From: Spinellus fusiger | Lineage: Eukaryota; Mucoromycota; Mucoromycetes; Mucorales; Phycomycetaceae | Length of the DNA stretch: 64,000 nucleotides | Direction: 5' to 3' | Assembly (NCBI GenBank): GCA_025094145.1 | Contig: JALLLS010000083.1 | Span: forward strand, 1-64,000 | In this document: positions 46,700-58,252 of the stretch, in pieces | How positions within the stretch are numbered: the first letter of the stretch is position 1 | Layout: each line of letters opens with the position of its first letter | Notes under the pieces: generated by a model | Told to the model about the DNA's origin: nothing | Seen by the model: the letters and a program-made list of their open reading frames with translations, nothing else | Database searches by the model: none | Position numbers and translations under genes: made by a program

Positions 46700-47440
46700 A
46701 GTCTATTTCTATATTAAAAAGATAAAATACACCATTTAGCACCATAAACATCTTCACCAAGACCCATGAGATGTATAGAAAGGATACCTGCTTTGAAACT
46801 TGTTCAGCTATCATTCATCAGGTGCTGAACCTGAAATCTACTCAGGTCGAGGCATTTCGTATGTTCAACGTGCCTACTTCCACTGTGACAGACTGCCATG
46901 AACTCAAGTAATTCTCTCTCTTCTAAACCCTGGAGTCAGTTACCGCCCACAGATGAACAATGCTAGAGATTATAAGAACAAGGCAACTCAATTAGAGAGT
47001 ATTAAATGGTATAGTAGTTGCTTTTTACTGGCTGTTGCAATACTGATCCCAATCCAGTGGAGGGAGCATCTGTAGACTTAATTGAATATTATTAGAAAGG
47101 ACAAGATTTTACATTCCACTAGACAAAGGTTAGAGACTGCCCTGATGCTGAGATGAAGTAGAATATCAAAGGCAATAGACACCCTCATTGCCAGCATAGG
47201 GCGAAGATGCCAAAGAATAATGGTGGTTACTAAGCAACCTTGTAATAAAACCACTGCTATTTATTATCAACACTCCTATCTTTATCTATTCAGAGTTATA
47301 TGTCTTTAACGAATTCATAAAGTGATAGCACTATTAAGATAAACTACAAAATTAAAAAAGGATATCTGCATTTGAAAAAGAAATAAAAAGCGGTTACTTA
47401 TTGAGGGTCACTTTATATGGTATTCTACTTAATGTCTTCT
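46700..47440 (+). mobile_element. Tc1/mariner-like element relic, family B, short copy
   Basis: Starts near the TATTTCTATATTAAAAAGAT block shared with ~38160 (reverse). It has the N-terminal ORF block (no intact ATG) and then the same TCTAGCATTG... and TAATGGTGGTTACTAAGCAA blocks, ending GGTTACTTATTGAGGGTCAC (~47393). This end matches both outer termini of the 37-40 kb composite, which helps to define family B ends. About 730 bp, internally deleted. Confidence 0.65.
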
Positions 47441-48091
47441 GTATATGAAAACACTTAAGTTTTTCTTTAATAATAATAATAAAACATTCAATTAGTAAAA
47501 GCGAACACTTTTAGAATTGTTAAATTATTGTTCATGAGTTATTGATAAACAATAAGCTAATTTTCTTGATATTTCTTGCATACTGAACATGGATCTCGAT
47601 CCAACCAAACATTTTTTATGTCAAATAAATATATAAACTCATAACAGTAAAAGTATTTAGACTATCAAAATAGAGTTGTGGGCTGCCATTATGTTGCAGT
47701 AGAAGACAAACCCCAGTGGGTATACGGATGGCCTTATCAAAAACACGAGAAAGAGATGTCAGACTGTTATTGTTAGCGACCTAATACACTGATGAAGGGG
47801 GACAGATATCCATTCTCTTGAAGAAGAATAGGAACCATATAGAATAATGGCATACACAATTTTAATATAGGTTAAAGTAAATATTATCATTATTATTCAT
47901 GTGATAGATTACTATGATTGTTGAAAAGGAATCCAAATAGTGAGAGAATATAAACTTAGTTTCATAAAGTAGAATAAACAAAAACATTCATGTATAACAA
48001 ATGTTTCTACTGATTGATTTCATTGAAAACCTAACACTATTTATTAGAGTGAAAGTATTATTACTGTCATTATCAAAAGAAAATAATATTC
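47441..48091. other. AT-rich intergenic DNA
   Basis: 650 bp with no ORF, repeat or motif that I can support. It includes the 3' flank of the dipeptidase gene. Confidence 0.4.
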
Positions 48092-49437
48092 CTATTGTGA
48101 TTTATCGTTAATACGAGATTCCTCTGGTAACTCTTTAGATAGCATGTCTTTCACAAGTTCAACATGCTTCCAAACACGCAAAATATTTTCTCCTGCTAGT
48201 CCAACCAACTCCTTATCGCTCCAGCCACGACTTATTAATTCGGCAAACAACTTGGGGTATTTGCTGACATCCCCCAGCTCCTTGGTTACATCATCCATAC
48301 CATAGTCAGCTCCTAATCCCACACGATGACGCCCAGCCACACTAGCAATATGTTCAATATGATCCGCAACATCTGATAGAGTAGCATTCTTCTTTGGATC
48401 ACATTGCACAAAATCACTAATAAAATTAACCATCACAACACCGTCTGTTTCATAGAGCCTTTCTAGTATGATATCAGGAACGTTTCGTTCAATAGAGCAG
48501 AGAGAGTGGCTTGAAGAGTGAGAAAATATTACAGGCGCACGGGTAGTGTCGAGAACAGCATGCATAGCAGCATGGGATACATGGGAAATGTCCACCATCA
48601 TACCAATACGATTCATTTCCAATACTATTTTTCTACCAAAGGCTGTTAATCCCATTCCCCTCTCAAATGGTGGAGGGTTGGGGTCACAGCAAGACTCAGC
48701 CCAGGGTGTATGGCAGTTGTGGGTGAGCTGATATTACCATTGCAGCAATAGCAAGAATTTTAGTTACATATCATTTGTCTGTGTTTCTTTTTCAAGGGTT
48801 TAAGAGATAAAGAGAAACTTACTGTCATATAACGAACACCAAGGCCATAGAAAGAACGAAGAGCTGCCATGGAGCTGTCAATCATTTGACCTCCTTCCAT
48901 TCCCAACATGGAACCAATGCGTCCATGTTTGAATGCCTTTTTGAATTGTTTTGTTGAGGTAACTAGCTTAAAAGTCTCTGGATACAGGTCAACCATACGT
49001 TTTGTGACATCAATAGCCTCTAGAGCCTTGAGTAGTTGATTTTCTTTGGATTCACATTCATAGTATATACTCCAGAATTGGCCTGCAACTTGTCCTTTAC
49101 GAAGACGCTCAATATCAGTTTGAGCATGATCAATGTGTGTAATATTGAGTTGGTTGATTTTTCCATCTTTGAAAAAGGCAAGAATCCTACAGTAAAACAC
49201 TGCTCTATTAGTGTGCCATGCTATAGAGATTTGTCTCATTTGCAAAACAAAAGCACAAACGAATACGTACATAGGGAAATCATTGTGTGCATCAATCAGT
49301 GGATGGTGCCTCAACAGATCATGAGCCTTCCCAATGCGGTTCTTCTTTTTGGCAGCAAAAAAGGGTATTTGGACATCCTCATAAGCCTGAGAAAAAGGCA
49401 AGGCTAATAAAAGTGGGAGAAGAAACCAGTAAACCAT
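48092..49437 (-). CDS. Membrane/secreted dipeptidase (renal dipeptidase family, M19)
   Basis: A zinc dipeptidase of the amidohydrolase fold, predicted secreted. Start Met at 49437 gives a signal peptide (VYWFLLPLLLALPFSQA). Family blocks: LIDAHNDFPM (metal His-x-Asp, ~49275), VAGQFWSIYYECESKENQ (~49080), GMEGGQMIDSSMAAL (~48890; metal Glu), LTHNCHTPWAESCCDPNPPP (~48730), MMVDISHVSHAAMHAVLD (~48575) and FSHSSSHSLC (metal His, ~48520), then GLGADYGMDD and LVGLAGENILRVW. Three exons with introns near 49270-49190 and 48825-48740. The usual Gly-Gly-His after the metal Glu is Gly-Gly-Gln. Another Met at 49458 is possible but gives a weaker signal sequence. Confidence 0.88.
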
Positions 49438-50059
49438 GCATTGATCACTCTCACACAAACGAGTTTATTTATTTGGCTGGCTGTTCTTTAAAAGATAAAA
49501 GTTCAACTTCAAATACAAGTTCAACCTTATAGAATCCCTTGTTCTTGCTCTATCTATCCATAAATTGGTGGTACTCTGAAAAGAAAGATGGAGCATTCAT
49601 GGCCACACATTTATAATGGCTAATATGCTATGTTTTATCTTTATTCTTAATAATGGCTTAGTATAGTAAACAGTACTCCGAAGTACTCTATCATATTTAT
49701 AATAATAATAAAAAACCTTGCATAAAAAGTGACTCATAATCAAGTTCAGTAGTCCATTGTCCGACATTTTCTTTTATCCTTAAATCTCTTATTGATTCAA
49801 CTCTATGTATCTCTTATCCATGCAAAAGAATTTCTTATAAAAATATTCAATTCGCTTTATTAACTAGCTATTAGTGATATCAATAGAACAAATTATTGAA
49901 CTTAGTATTGATAACTATATATAAAATAGTGAAATATAAAGTACAAAGATAAACATAAGAATTGGATGAATAATACTGAACCTGAGTTTGAGTCACTTAC
50001 TAGACATTATAATCTCTTTTTGCATGAAAAAATTCAATAAAACACACTTTATTATTACT
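49438..50059. other. AT-rich intergenic DNA
   Basis: Promoter side of the dipeptidase gene. No gene or repeat recognised. Confidence 0.4.
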
Positions 50060-50640
50060 TTTTAGATAGTTAGCCTGTAGCATGGGGTTTCCATCAGTTA
50101 GTCAACCGAATCTCCAGTGATCACTGGGGAAGGAGAAGGATGAACCAGAAGGCTTGGATCTTTTCTTGGTTCTAGGTGTATCTTTATGTTCTCTTTTTTT
50201 CTATCTACAAAAACACTATGAGAGGGTACTATTTTCCCTTGGAGACATTAGACTATGTCCAAAGCCTCAATGTCTTGTCTTTCATACAATTCTGGTTTGA
50301 ACACCTATTTGAAGAGAGAGAAAGATGGGGTTTCTTTTTTTTTTATATAAAATTAAGAAGAAATGATCTGAGAAGACCATGACATTTAACTTGAAGTATT
50401 TTTGTTCGTTGATAGGGCCTGAGGTTCTTGACATGTTTAACTGTTTCCAAAGGTGAGTACTTGCACTCAGGACATAGGCTTGATATTTTGAATTCATTGA
50501 TAAGATAGAGTTTGAATCCTTCTTTCTTCAACATCCTCCACATGCCCTTTCCCTTTATTGTCATTCATCTGGTAGTATTAGCACCTGAATAACTTGCTAC
50601 AGGCTCTTTATTAGCCTCCTATAAAGATCAAATACATGTA
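50060..50640 (-). pseudogene. C-terminal Fanzor-like fragment, a different type from copies 1 and 2
   Basis: A minus-strand open stretch from 50564 reads KGKGMWRMLKKEGFKLYLIN, then EFKISSLCPECKYSPLE, VKNLRPYQRTKILQVKCHGL and LRS (to ~50343). The order D/N-EFKxS-x-x-CxxC, then RPYxR, then HGLLR is typical of the C-terminal zinc/RuvC region of one Fanzor group. Farther down a shifted frame gives CSNQNC (~50300) and RQDIEALDIV (~50280), resembling the following CxxxxC and RDxNAxxNI. The upstream RuvC-I and -II region is missing. The frameshift and the interrupting stop make it a relic. Confidence 0.5.
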
Positions 50641-50819
50641 AGAACCCTAGGTTGATTCTATAAGCATAGTGTATCTTTTTTACTTTATTTGTATATTGTT
50701 GGCTATATAACATCTTCAGTTCAGAAAAATAGATAGAAATGCAGTGAAAAACGAAAGAGAAAATAAATAGCCTTTAATAGCATTGAATGGTATTAGCTAC
50801 TATTTATCATACATTAATA

Positions 50820-51290
50820 GGGTTGTGCCATATAAAATCTAGGCAATCTTGCTCAATGTTAGCCTATATTCTGTACTGATAAAGAGAGCTTTCTAAATAA
50901 ATGCAAGTGAATGAAGTCATTTCTGTACATTAATCTAACGCAGTAGTGTTTTAGTGTGCTTATCTTGACATTTTGGTCATTGACTGGGCATGTATTTATA
51001 GTCCAATCTAACTGTCCTGCAGGAAGAAAGTACTTAGCTCATAGGATTATATGACTGATTCATATCACCCATTCTTTATAGTAAGCTGCCGTTTCTTGGT
51101 CATATCACAATGTCTCTACTTTCTGTTTGGTGTCTATCATTATTTAGACAGTTACAATGGCTTTTGTGCAAATGGCCATATCCACAACAGCTTGTATATC
51201 TATTCTGAAGATGGTTCACTCAAGAGGCGATTGGGCATCCATCTGAAATACTGTGTTGACTTTACAACATCTATAAAGAAAAAAGTGCTT
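50820..51290 (-). pseudogene. Tc1/mariner relic (family A, copy 2)
   Basis: Reverse complement of the ~8470-8900 region. Shared blocks include ATATGACCAAGAAACGGCAG (8610 and ~51100 reversed), CATTTGCACAAA, and TGACCAAAATGTCAAGATAA (~8735 and ~50970 reversed). Sequence decayed, no ORF. Confidence 0.6.
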
Positions 51291-51359
51291 CATACAATAG
51301 AAATAAGTCTCTCTTTTCCCTTTTATCACCATGCTTCTAAACAAATATTAAACAAATTC

Positions 51360-54300
51360 ATGGCTCTTCCCAAAACAACTTCAGAGACCCCTCCCAAGTG
51401 ACCCCGTCGCCACCCACAACAACAACACCCACACCACCACTCGTAGCTTCTCCTTCCTATTCCAGAGTAGCTCAGAAGAGCGCTTCTCATTCTCCTATCA
51501 ACCACCGGGTTGAAGTAGTCATTGGTTCAGAACCCGCATGCTCGTCCTCAGGAATGGCGACATGATACAACAGCTCATTCAGTCATGTTTGAGATTCCCC
51601 TTTCCGACAGTGCAGTTTACAATGCATTCTGGCCTGCCTTGAGCAAGGTCTATCCCAGAGACTCCTACTATGGCCTCACATCTAAGAAAAAGGACAACAT
51701 TGAGCACGTTGAACTTCATTTCGGTGACAGAGCCTCTTGCGAAAAGGCCTGCACCTTTCCTATTCTTGCCAATGGTGTGTCCATTTTGGCTCATCCTGTA
51801 GTTTTCTCTGAGGATAAGCTGCTAAGACTGAATGTCAAACAGCACCCTCTGCTTCCTTATCCTGTTCTTGCTGCTGGTTTTCGTGAGTGCCTATCTTCTT
51901 TTGCTGTAGTCCAGGAGATTGTTGTATATGAGGACAACCAATTCTACCAAGGCTTGGGTCATATTTATATGACTCACCCTCCAAACTCATAGAAGCTTCT
52001 TAAAACATTGAGTCATCGAGTGACTTATGATAGTAAACATGAGTTCCTGGCTACTTGGCTACGTATGGGAGTCCACTGTAAATATTATAAAGCAATGGGT
52101 CATGATATGGCTAACTGCCCCAGTAAACCCAAGGAATTACGCTCTTGCTTCTTATGCCACGCTGTAGGGCATTTGCAGTCCAAGTGTACCAGAATTCCTC
52201 CCTCAGAGGCAGATCCTAGCAAACGCCAACGGAAAACTGTCTCCACCACCACAGACATCCCCAAGGCTCCTCTCCCCCCAACAAATCCTTTGGTTGGGCC
52301 CATAATTCCTACTCCAAAGGTAACTGCTCCTTCTCCCAAGAGTCCAAGTGTATTGCCACCAAGACTGGACAATCCCACTCCCGGGATGCCTTCCCTCAAA
52401 GCAGTTGGCGTCATGGAAGGGATATCTCTTCCTAACCCACCCAATGTTAAGTATACAGTACCTGGCACCCTCGATTCACCTCTGCTGGCCCGGCAAACCG
52501 TGTTTGAAGGTTATACGCATGTGGATACTTCTAACCAAAAGGAGTTCTATATGGACCCTCATGCTAACAATAATGAAGAAGAGGAAGATGATTCTGACCT
52601 TGAGATGAGAAGTGAAGATGAAGAGGAGTTCTCACCACTTTCTTTATGATTAGATTAGCCTCTATGGATTGCAGAGGGCTAGTGAAAACTGGCCACTCCA
52701 ACACACGCTCACTATTTATTCAATATCTATGCAGTAAAGGCTTGGATCTTCTTGCACTCCAGGAAACCCATGCCAATACAGACACTATGCAAAACACCTT
52801 TAACCAACAATTTCGCACCTCCTCCTCACTATGGTCACCTCACTGTGGCCTAGTATCATTATCCTCAGACATTACACTCATTGTTCCTCTCTTTAGCCTC
52901 TGTGGCCGATGCATTACTGCTACAGTGGTGCATGCCAACATGCTCTTTCCTCCTATCCACATCTGTGTGCTGTATGCACCTTCCACTTCACCTACCTGCT
53001 CTTCATTCCTTTCTTCTCTTCTTGCCAACCCTCATCTTTTGCCCTCTAACCCCACCAACTTCATCTTGCTTGGATATCTCAACTATTCACATTATGCATA
53101 TGCTCATCGACCTTGTCTTGCACCTACGCCTTGGCTGCAGTATGTTCAGAACCAACTCATTGACAGTGTGATACCTGAGGGTGAAAACCACTACCAACCT
53201 TCCAACGAGGTGTACAATCCTCCACCATTGACTATATTTTTTCCTCAAAAGACATCTTCTCCTACCATGTTCAGTCAGAAGTGACCTACATCAATGGAAG
53301 ATGGACAGATCATCTTTTTTATTTTTCTTCTTTCCTTCTTCTATAACTACAGGCAAGGGATTATGGCGTGCTAACCCACGACTGGCCCTAAAAGATGATT
53401 TTTGCCAAGAACTATCTGATTTCATCACTATGACTATTAAGCCTTCTCAGTGCGAGACTCGCTACAGATACAATGGATCTTTCGAAGACTGCTGTATGTG
53501 GATTTATACAATCCTTTAATAGAAGACCACAGATGAATCTGCAGAAGATGGAACAAATGCTGCAGAGTAAGAGAAACCGGTTAGTAAAGAAGTTTACTTC
53601 CAATTCTGGTCAGAATTTCAACTGCCAGTGATTGAGAGGCAGCTTCATGCCATACAATATGAACACACTGAACAACAAACCCTTCGTCCAGGTAAACATT
53701 GGAGAGAGGTTGTAGAGACTTCTGCTGGATACTTGAAGAGAACAGTGGAGAGTCACCATACCCGCAAGAATATTGTCAGTCTTCGCCATCCCACCAATAA
53801 CACACTGAACATTGACCCTGAGGGTATGAAAGAAGCTGCAGCTTGCTTTTATGAGCAGTTGTATACTCCAGACCCATTGGATCCAGCAGCACTAGAAGAC
53901 CTTAACAACTTGCCACCCGACCTAGCTCTGAATGATTCTGTCAGAGATGCTTTGGATACTCTATTTCTTCTAGAAGAGATTAAGGCTGGTACCTCTCGCT
54001 CTCCACGTGTGAGTAGTCCTGGACCTGATGGACTGACCTATGAGATACTACAGCTCATTGTCTCTCCTCCTTTCTCTGCTTCCCTTACCAAACAAGTGTA
54101 AAACCATGTTCTCACCAAGGGTATCTTTCCGGCTTCCTGGAAATCCCCATGTGTCAGTCTGCTGCCAAAGAGAGGGGATTTGTACTCATTGAAGAACTAG
54201 CGTCCAATTGCACTGATCAATACAGATACTAAGGTGTTTACTCGTCTCTTGAGCTCCGTCTCATCCCTGTGCTGGTCCACTCATATCGCCCTATCAAACT

Positions 54301-55570
54301 GATTTTGTGAAGGGTCGTTTCATTGCTGATAACGGCACGATAACTAAGATGTTGATGGAACATGCACGCACTACTAGTTCTACAGCCATCGAGCTTCTAA
54401 TCGACCAAGAAAAAGTATATGATCGTATACATGCAGGATACCTTCAGAGGGTCCTCCAAAAGTTCAACTTTTCACCTGCCATTGTCATTGTATCTGCCAA
54501 CCTTCTTCTCTACAAAGATACAGATCAACGTCAATGGACACTTATCTCGCCCTCTCCCACAGCTAAGAGGCTTGTTCAAGGGGATCCATTATCACCTATT
54601 CTGTTCAATCTTACTTTAGAGCCTCTAATTCGTCGCCTGCTTCATGACACCCAACTCTCTGGCATCTGCCTTCTCGTCCCACTTTGAGGCCTCAGCCACC
54701 ACCCATCAAGTTGTTAGCCTATGCTGATGATCTAGTAGTGTTTTTCCAACATAGCACATATGAATTGCCTACAAACCCACCTTAAGACATATGTAGTTGC
54801 TTCCAATGCTCACACAATATGCACAAGACCCAGGCCTTTTCTTTGAGTGAAGCACCATTGTCATTCTGGTCACCAATACTTGCATGTATCAGATCACGGA
54901 TTGGCATGATCGACGGTCGCCACACCCATTGATATACTTGGGCTTTCCTTTGTACTCTTCCACTGCACAGCGCAATAATTTTCTGGCTTTCTTCTCGACC
55001 GCATCAAGACGGCATGCAAGTTCCATATATCCCGCTCCCTCTCTGTTTGGGGTAAGCCACTGTGATTAACACATTGATCCTTTCAAAATCTGGCATGTCT
55101 TGAGAGTGATATCCGTGCCCAAAGACTTCTTTCTCGCGTCCAATCTCAGATAGAACAGTTTATGCAACACCGTATGTTTCCTCCAGTGAAACTGGGTTTT
55201 ATGTTTGCTCTTTTGAAGCAAGGTGGTCTTGAATTGCTTGACCCTTTACTACAGCAATGTGCTCTTCAACTTCGGTGGTTAGGACCTCTCTGTGCCTCTG
55301 AAAGGGTGTCTAATGGCCTGGTCACTCTGTGGCTATCAGCACTTCTTTCCACACCAGAATCAGATCCACGCCTACCTCTCTTGTGCCCTGACCTTCGTCC
55401 CACTGCCTTTAGACACGTGGACAGTGTCTTTCATAACATTTTTGCAGCCTTTGATCTCTTACCTCAAGATTTCAAGTACCTCACCCTGAACACTGCTACT
55501 TGTCTTGCTCTACCACTGTCTTCTGCCTGTCTGCCTGTACCAGCAGGACCTTGTAAGAAGAAATTTGCTT
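51360..55570 (+). mobile_element. Second LINE, related to but diverged from the first; 3' end lost
   Basis: ORF1 begins near 51360, shifts frame near 51400, then continues 51522-52649 with one in-frame TAG (51990-51992). It has two zinc knuckles (CKYYKAMGHDMANC, first Cys pair incomplete; CFLCHAVGHLQSKC). ORF2 starts at 52646, overlapping the ORF1 stop as ATGA, with endonuclease motifs (LASMDCRGL, LALQETHANTDT). The reverse transcriptase has GRFIADNG, DQEKVYDRI, LVQGDPLSPILFNL and AYADDLVVF (~54718). Many frameshifts. The ORF2 C-terminal zinc motif seen in the first LINE is absent: homology ends near 55550 in PVPAGP. Confidence 0.82.
52646..53284 (+). pseudogene. LINE 2 ORF2, endonuclease segment
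   Basis: APE-type domain start with the QETH motif (Glu of the active site) and a degenerate LGYLNYSH where GDFN is expected. Asp and Asn of that motif are therefore changed or lost. Frame ends at 53284. Confidence 0.75.
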
Positions 55571-55670
55571 GTGTTGGGCTTTCTGATGTATGTTTTATGA
55601 TTGTGTCAAATGCTTCACATTTTTCACTATTCAGGCTTTCATATTTTAACTAATATTGATCTCTTTCTGA

Positions 55671-56390
55671 AATGGCATCATAATCTGATTCAGATTTAAT
55701 AAGTTTATTCTCATGTCGAGTTTGGCCATTCTGGATAAGAGATTCACTCTAGCTATAAGTATATAAAGGTAGATCAAAATCAGAAAGTGATTTTCCAAAA
55801 TCGTGCAAGCCATTGTCAATCAAGTAAAGACCATAGTCTAATGTAGACATGCTATTGTAAAACATAGTTATTGGATTGTATATCTTATGATTTGGGTCTT
55901 GAAATATCTGCTGAAGATAGTGTTCAAGATCATCACAAAAGTTTTCGCGGTATTTAATCCAGATTGATAAAGCATCTATAACTTCCCTGTACATTAAAGA
56001 TGTAACAAATAAAAGACGTAGGCCATTCCCACTACTGAAAACAGTGGCTTCATTAAAACATTTTATCCATTCTTGATCATCTTCGATTAAGTGCAAGGTA
56101 AGGCACGCATGTTTAAATGTTGGGTGTAAATGCCCGTCTATTGTTCTTATCTCTTTTGAAGACATAGGTCCCCTTACAGTTGTAAGTAACAATCATAGAT
56201 AATATTTTTCGCCACTGATGGGGTTACAGAAATACATCCTTCCTAATGTAAACCCCTTTTGTCTTGGAAGCCACTCGTTTGTCTTTGTCTTATACACATG
56301 GCTCTGTGGAAACTCTTGGTAAAGATGTAATCTATCATTTTCATTGTTCATATTATAGTCAAAGAAAGCCATGAGCATTGATTTACTTTT
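55671..56390 (-). pseudogene. Helitron replication-helicase polyprotein fragment
   Basis: The minus strand reads the linker between the Rep and PIF1 helicase parts of Helitron transposases: MAFFDYNMNNENDRLHLYQE, FPQSHVYKTKTNEWLPRQKG, TLGRMYFCNPISGEKYYL, then LLLTTVRGPMSSKEIRTIDG and ACLTLHLIEDDQEWIKCFNEA. The blocks EFP.HY.W, LGR, YYLRLLL..VRGP.S, LRT..G and LL.DD.EW are the family pattern. One in-frame TGA (~56193-56195) breaks it between YYL and LLL. Its end near 55750 is followed by AT-rich DNA. The helicase motifs are absent, so the fragment is truncated on both sides. Confidence 0.7.
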
Positions 56391-57611
56391 ATGCATATTG
56401 GAAACAGAAAGAAGAAGATTGATGACTTTAATCGTCAACTCATTGTTCACGAGGCTACTGTAAATGGCACCAGACAAATGGACATTGCAGCCATGTTTAT
56501 CGTCATTAATTCCGCTGTCAACCTTATCGTTAAGAAGTACAGGGAAACTGGCTGCTTCAAATCAGGAAAGAGCTCTGGGCTCAGACCTATCTTGAAGGAG
56601 AGAGACAAGAGGGAAGTTTCTCGCGAGGTGGCAAGGAACTCCTTCCAGAGCATGGAGTTTCATCAGAGAATGCCCACACAAGTGTCCATGAGGACATTTT
56701 AGAAGATAAAGAAAACTGGCCTGTCTTCCTGCAGGGTGATTCAAAAGCCTGCTCTCACCAACAATCACAAGGAGAAGCGTCTTTTTTTGAGCCAAGGCCC
56801 ATCTTCACTGGACTGATGGAAGACTAGAAGACAGTCATCTGGTCCGATGAGTCAAAATACCAGCTAATGAGCAACAACAGCCGTACCAGAGCAGTGCACA
56901 GGAAGAATGAGGGGCTGCTCCCAAAGAATGTGAAGCCCACCATGAGGTTTGGTGGTGGCGGTGGTGTGATGGTGTGGAGTTCTTTTTCTGGTGAAGGTGT
57001 TGGTAGACTTGCTGTGGTGGAGGGATCCATCAATAGTGCCAAATACACCAGTATTTTAGAGAAGACATATTGCCCCGAGCTGATTTGTCTTTCGGCACTG
57101 AATCCAGTGTTGGGCTATGTTCTTCAAGAGGACAATGATAGTTGCCATACTAGTAAGGAGACTAGGAAATGGAAGGATGAGAGGGGCATAGTCACGATGG
57201 AGGGATGGCCTTCTTAGAGTCCTGACCTGAACCCAATAGATCATCTTTCGGAGGAAATTGACAGAGTAGTTCGAAAGAGGATGACCCCAGCAAGCACCCT
57301 CCAGGATCTAAAGGCTCTCCTGGTCCAATAATGGGACAAGATCTCCAAGGAGGTTACCAACAACCTCATCAATGGCATGCATTGGAGATATAGGGCTGTC
57401 ATTGAGACTAAGGGTGGAAGCATCAAATACTATAGGTTTCTACCCAATAAATATGTATCTATTATCCTGTTGACCTTCTTTATACTCCATCCGATTCTGA
57501 AATCTCTAATGTGTGTTTAATATATGTTTTTAAGACAAAAAAAGATGTATTTCCTCATACACGAATCATATCAAAAAACCTCATTTTTGATGTTTATTTT
57601 CCCGGACACTG
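56384..57611 (+). mobile_element. Tc1/mariner transposon, 5'-truncated, inactivated
   Basis: An N-terminal helix-turn-helix (RKKKIDDFNRQLIVHEATVN, MDIAAMFIVINSAVNLIVKK) is followed by the catalytic region: SDESKYQLMSNNSRT (first Asp), RFGGGGGVMVWSSFSGEGVG, QEDNDSCHTS (second Asp), SPDLNPIDHLSEEID (third acidic) and the end TKGGSIKYY. Several TGA/TAG codons interrupt it. The right end is ATTTTCCCGGACACTG|TA (57611; TA 57612-57613), a typical Tc1 inverted-repeat end. The matching left end is missing where it joins the Helitron fragment. Here the third acidic position is Asp (NPIDH) rather than Glu. Confidence 0.75.
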
Positions 57612-57613
57612 TA

Positions 57614-58252
57614 TAATATTTATTATTATTATTATAGACTAATTACTAGTTGTCATGGACACCTTTATCAATCACTTCTTGGCACATCTGTCCTATACTG
57701 TTGATGAACTTGTGGGTGTCCTCTTTGAGGTATTATTGATAGTGTTTTATTTATCTATTCCTTTCTTTTATTAATATTAATTATAATATAGATTAAGCTT
57801 GGGTTGTTGTCTTTGATTTTTTTTTATAAACAAGATCACATCTGTTCACACTACAGTTTTGACACTTGCATTAAAGACATCACTGTTCATGTATCTCATG
57901 ACATATCTTTAGTGTATGATGGTCACAGTATAGACTAAATATAATAATATATGAATAATACCAGCACTTGAACATTTATCTATCATTAGTTCATCCACAA
58001 TGACTAAACAATCTACGCTTATTAACTAAAAGTGAAAAATTGAATTCGAGATTCCGAGTGTTTATTATATGGTTATTATGAGATAGCTAGCAATATAATC
58101 CAATTCCATATCACTGGAAATAAACTATCCATACCATTTCATATTTTAAAAGCATTTATTAAGAGATAATCAATTTCTTGTTTTTCTTTTACATCTTTAG
58201 TCCTAACAGTAACCTCATAAACTTGAAATACTACAGTAGCATCAATTAACGT
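57614..58252. other. AT-rich DNA, nothing recognised
   Basis: No convincing gene; a short frame at ~57653 opens MDTFINHFLAHLSYTVDELV, then stops. 3' flank of the orphan gene on the minus strand. Confidence 0.35.

Noticed and set aside
52100..52468. Minus-strand 122-codon frame in LINE 2
   Set aside because: Antisense to the zinc-knuckle part of ORF1, with no motif.
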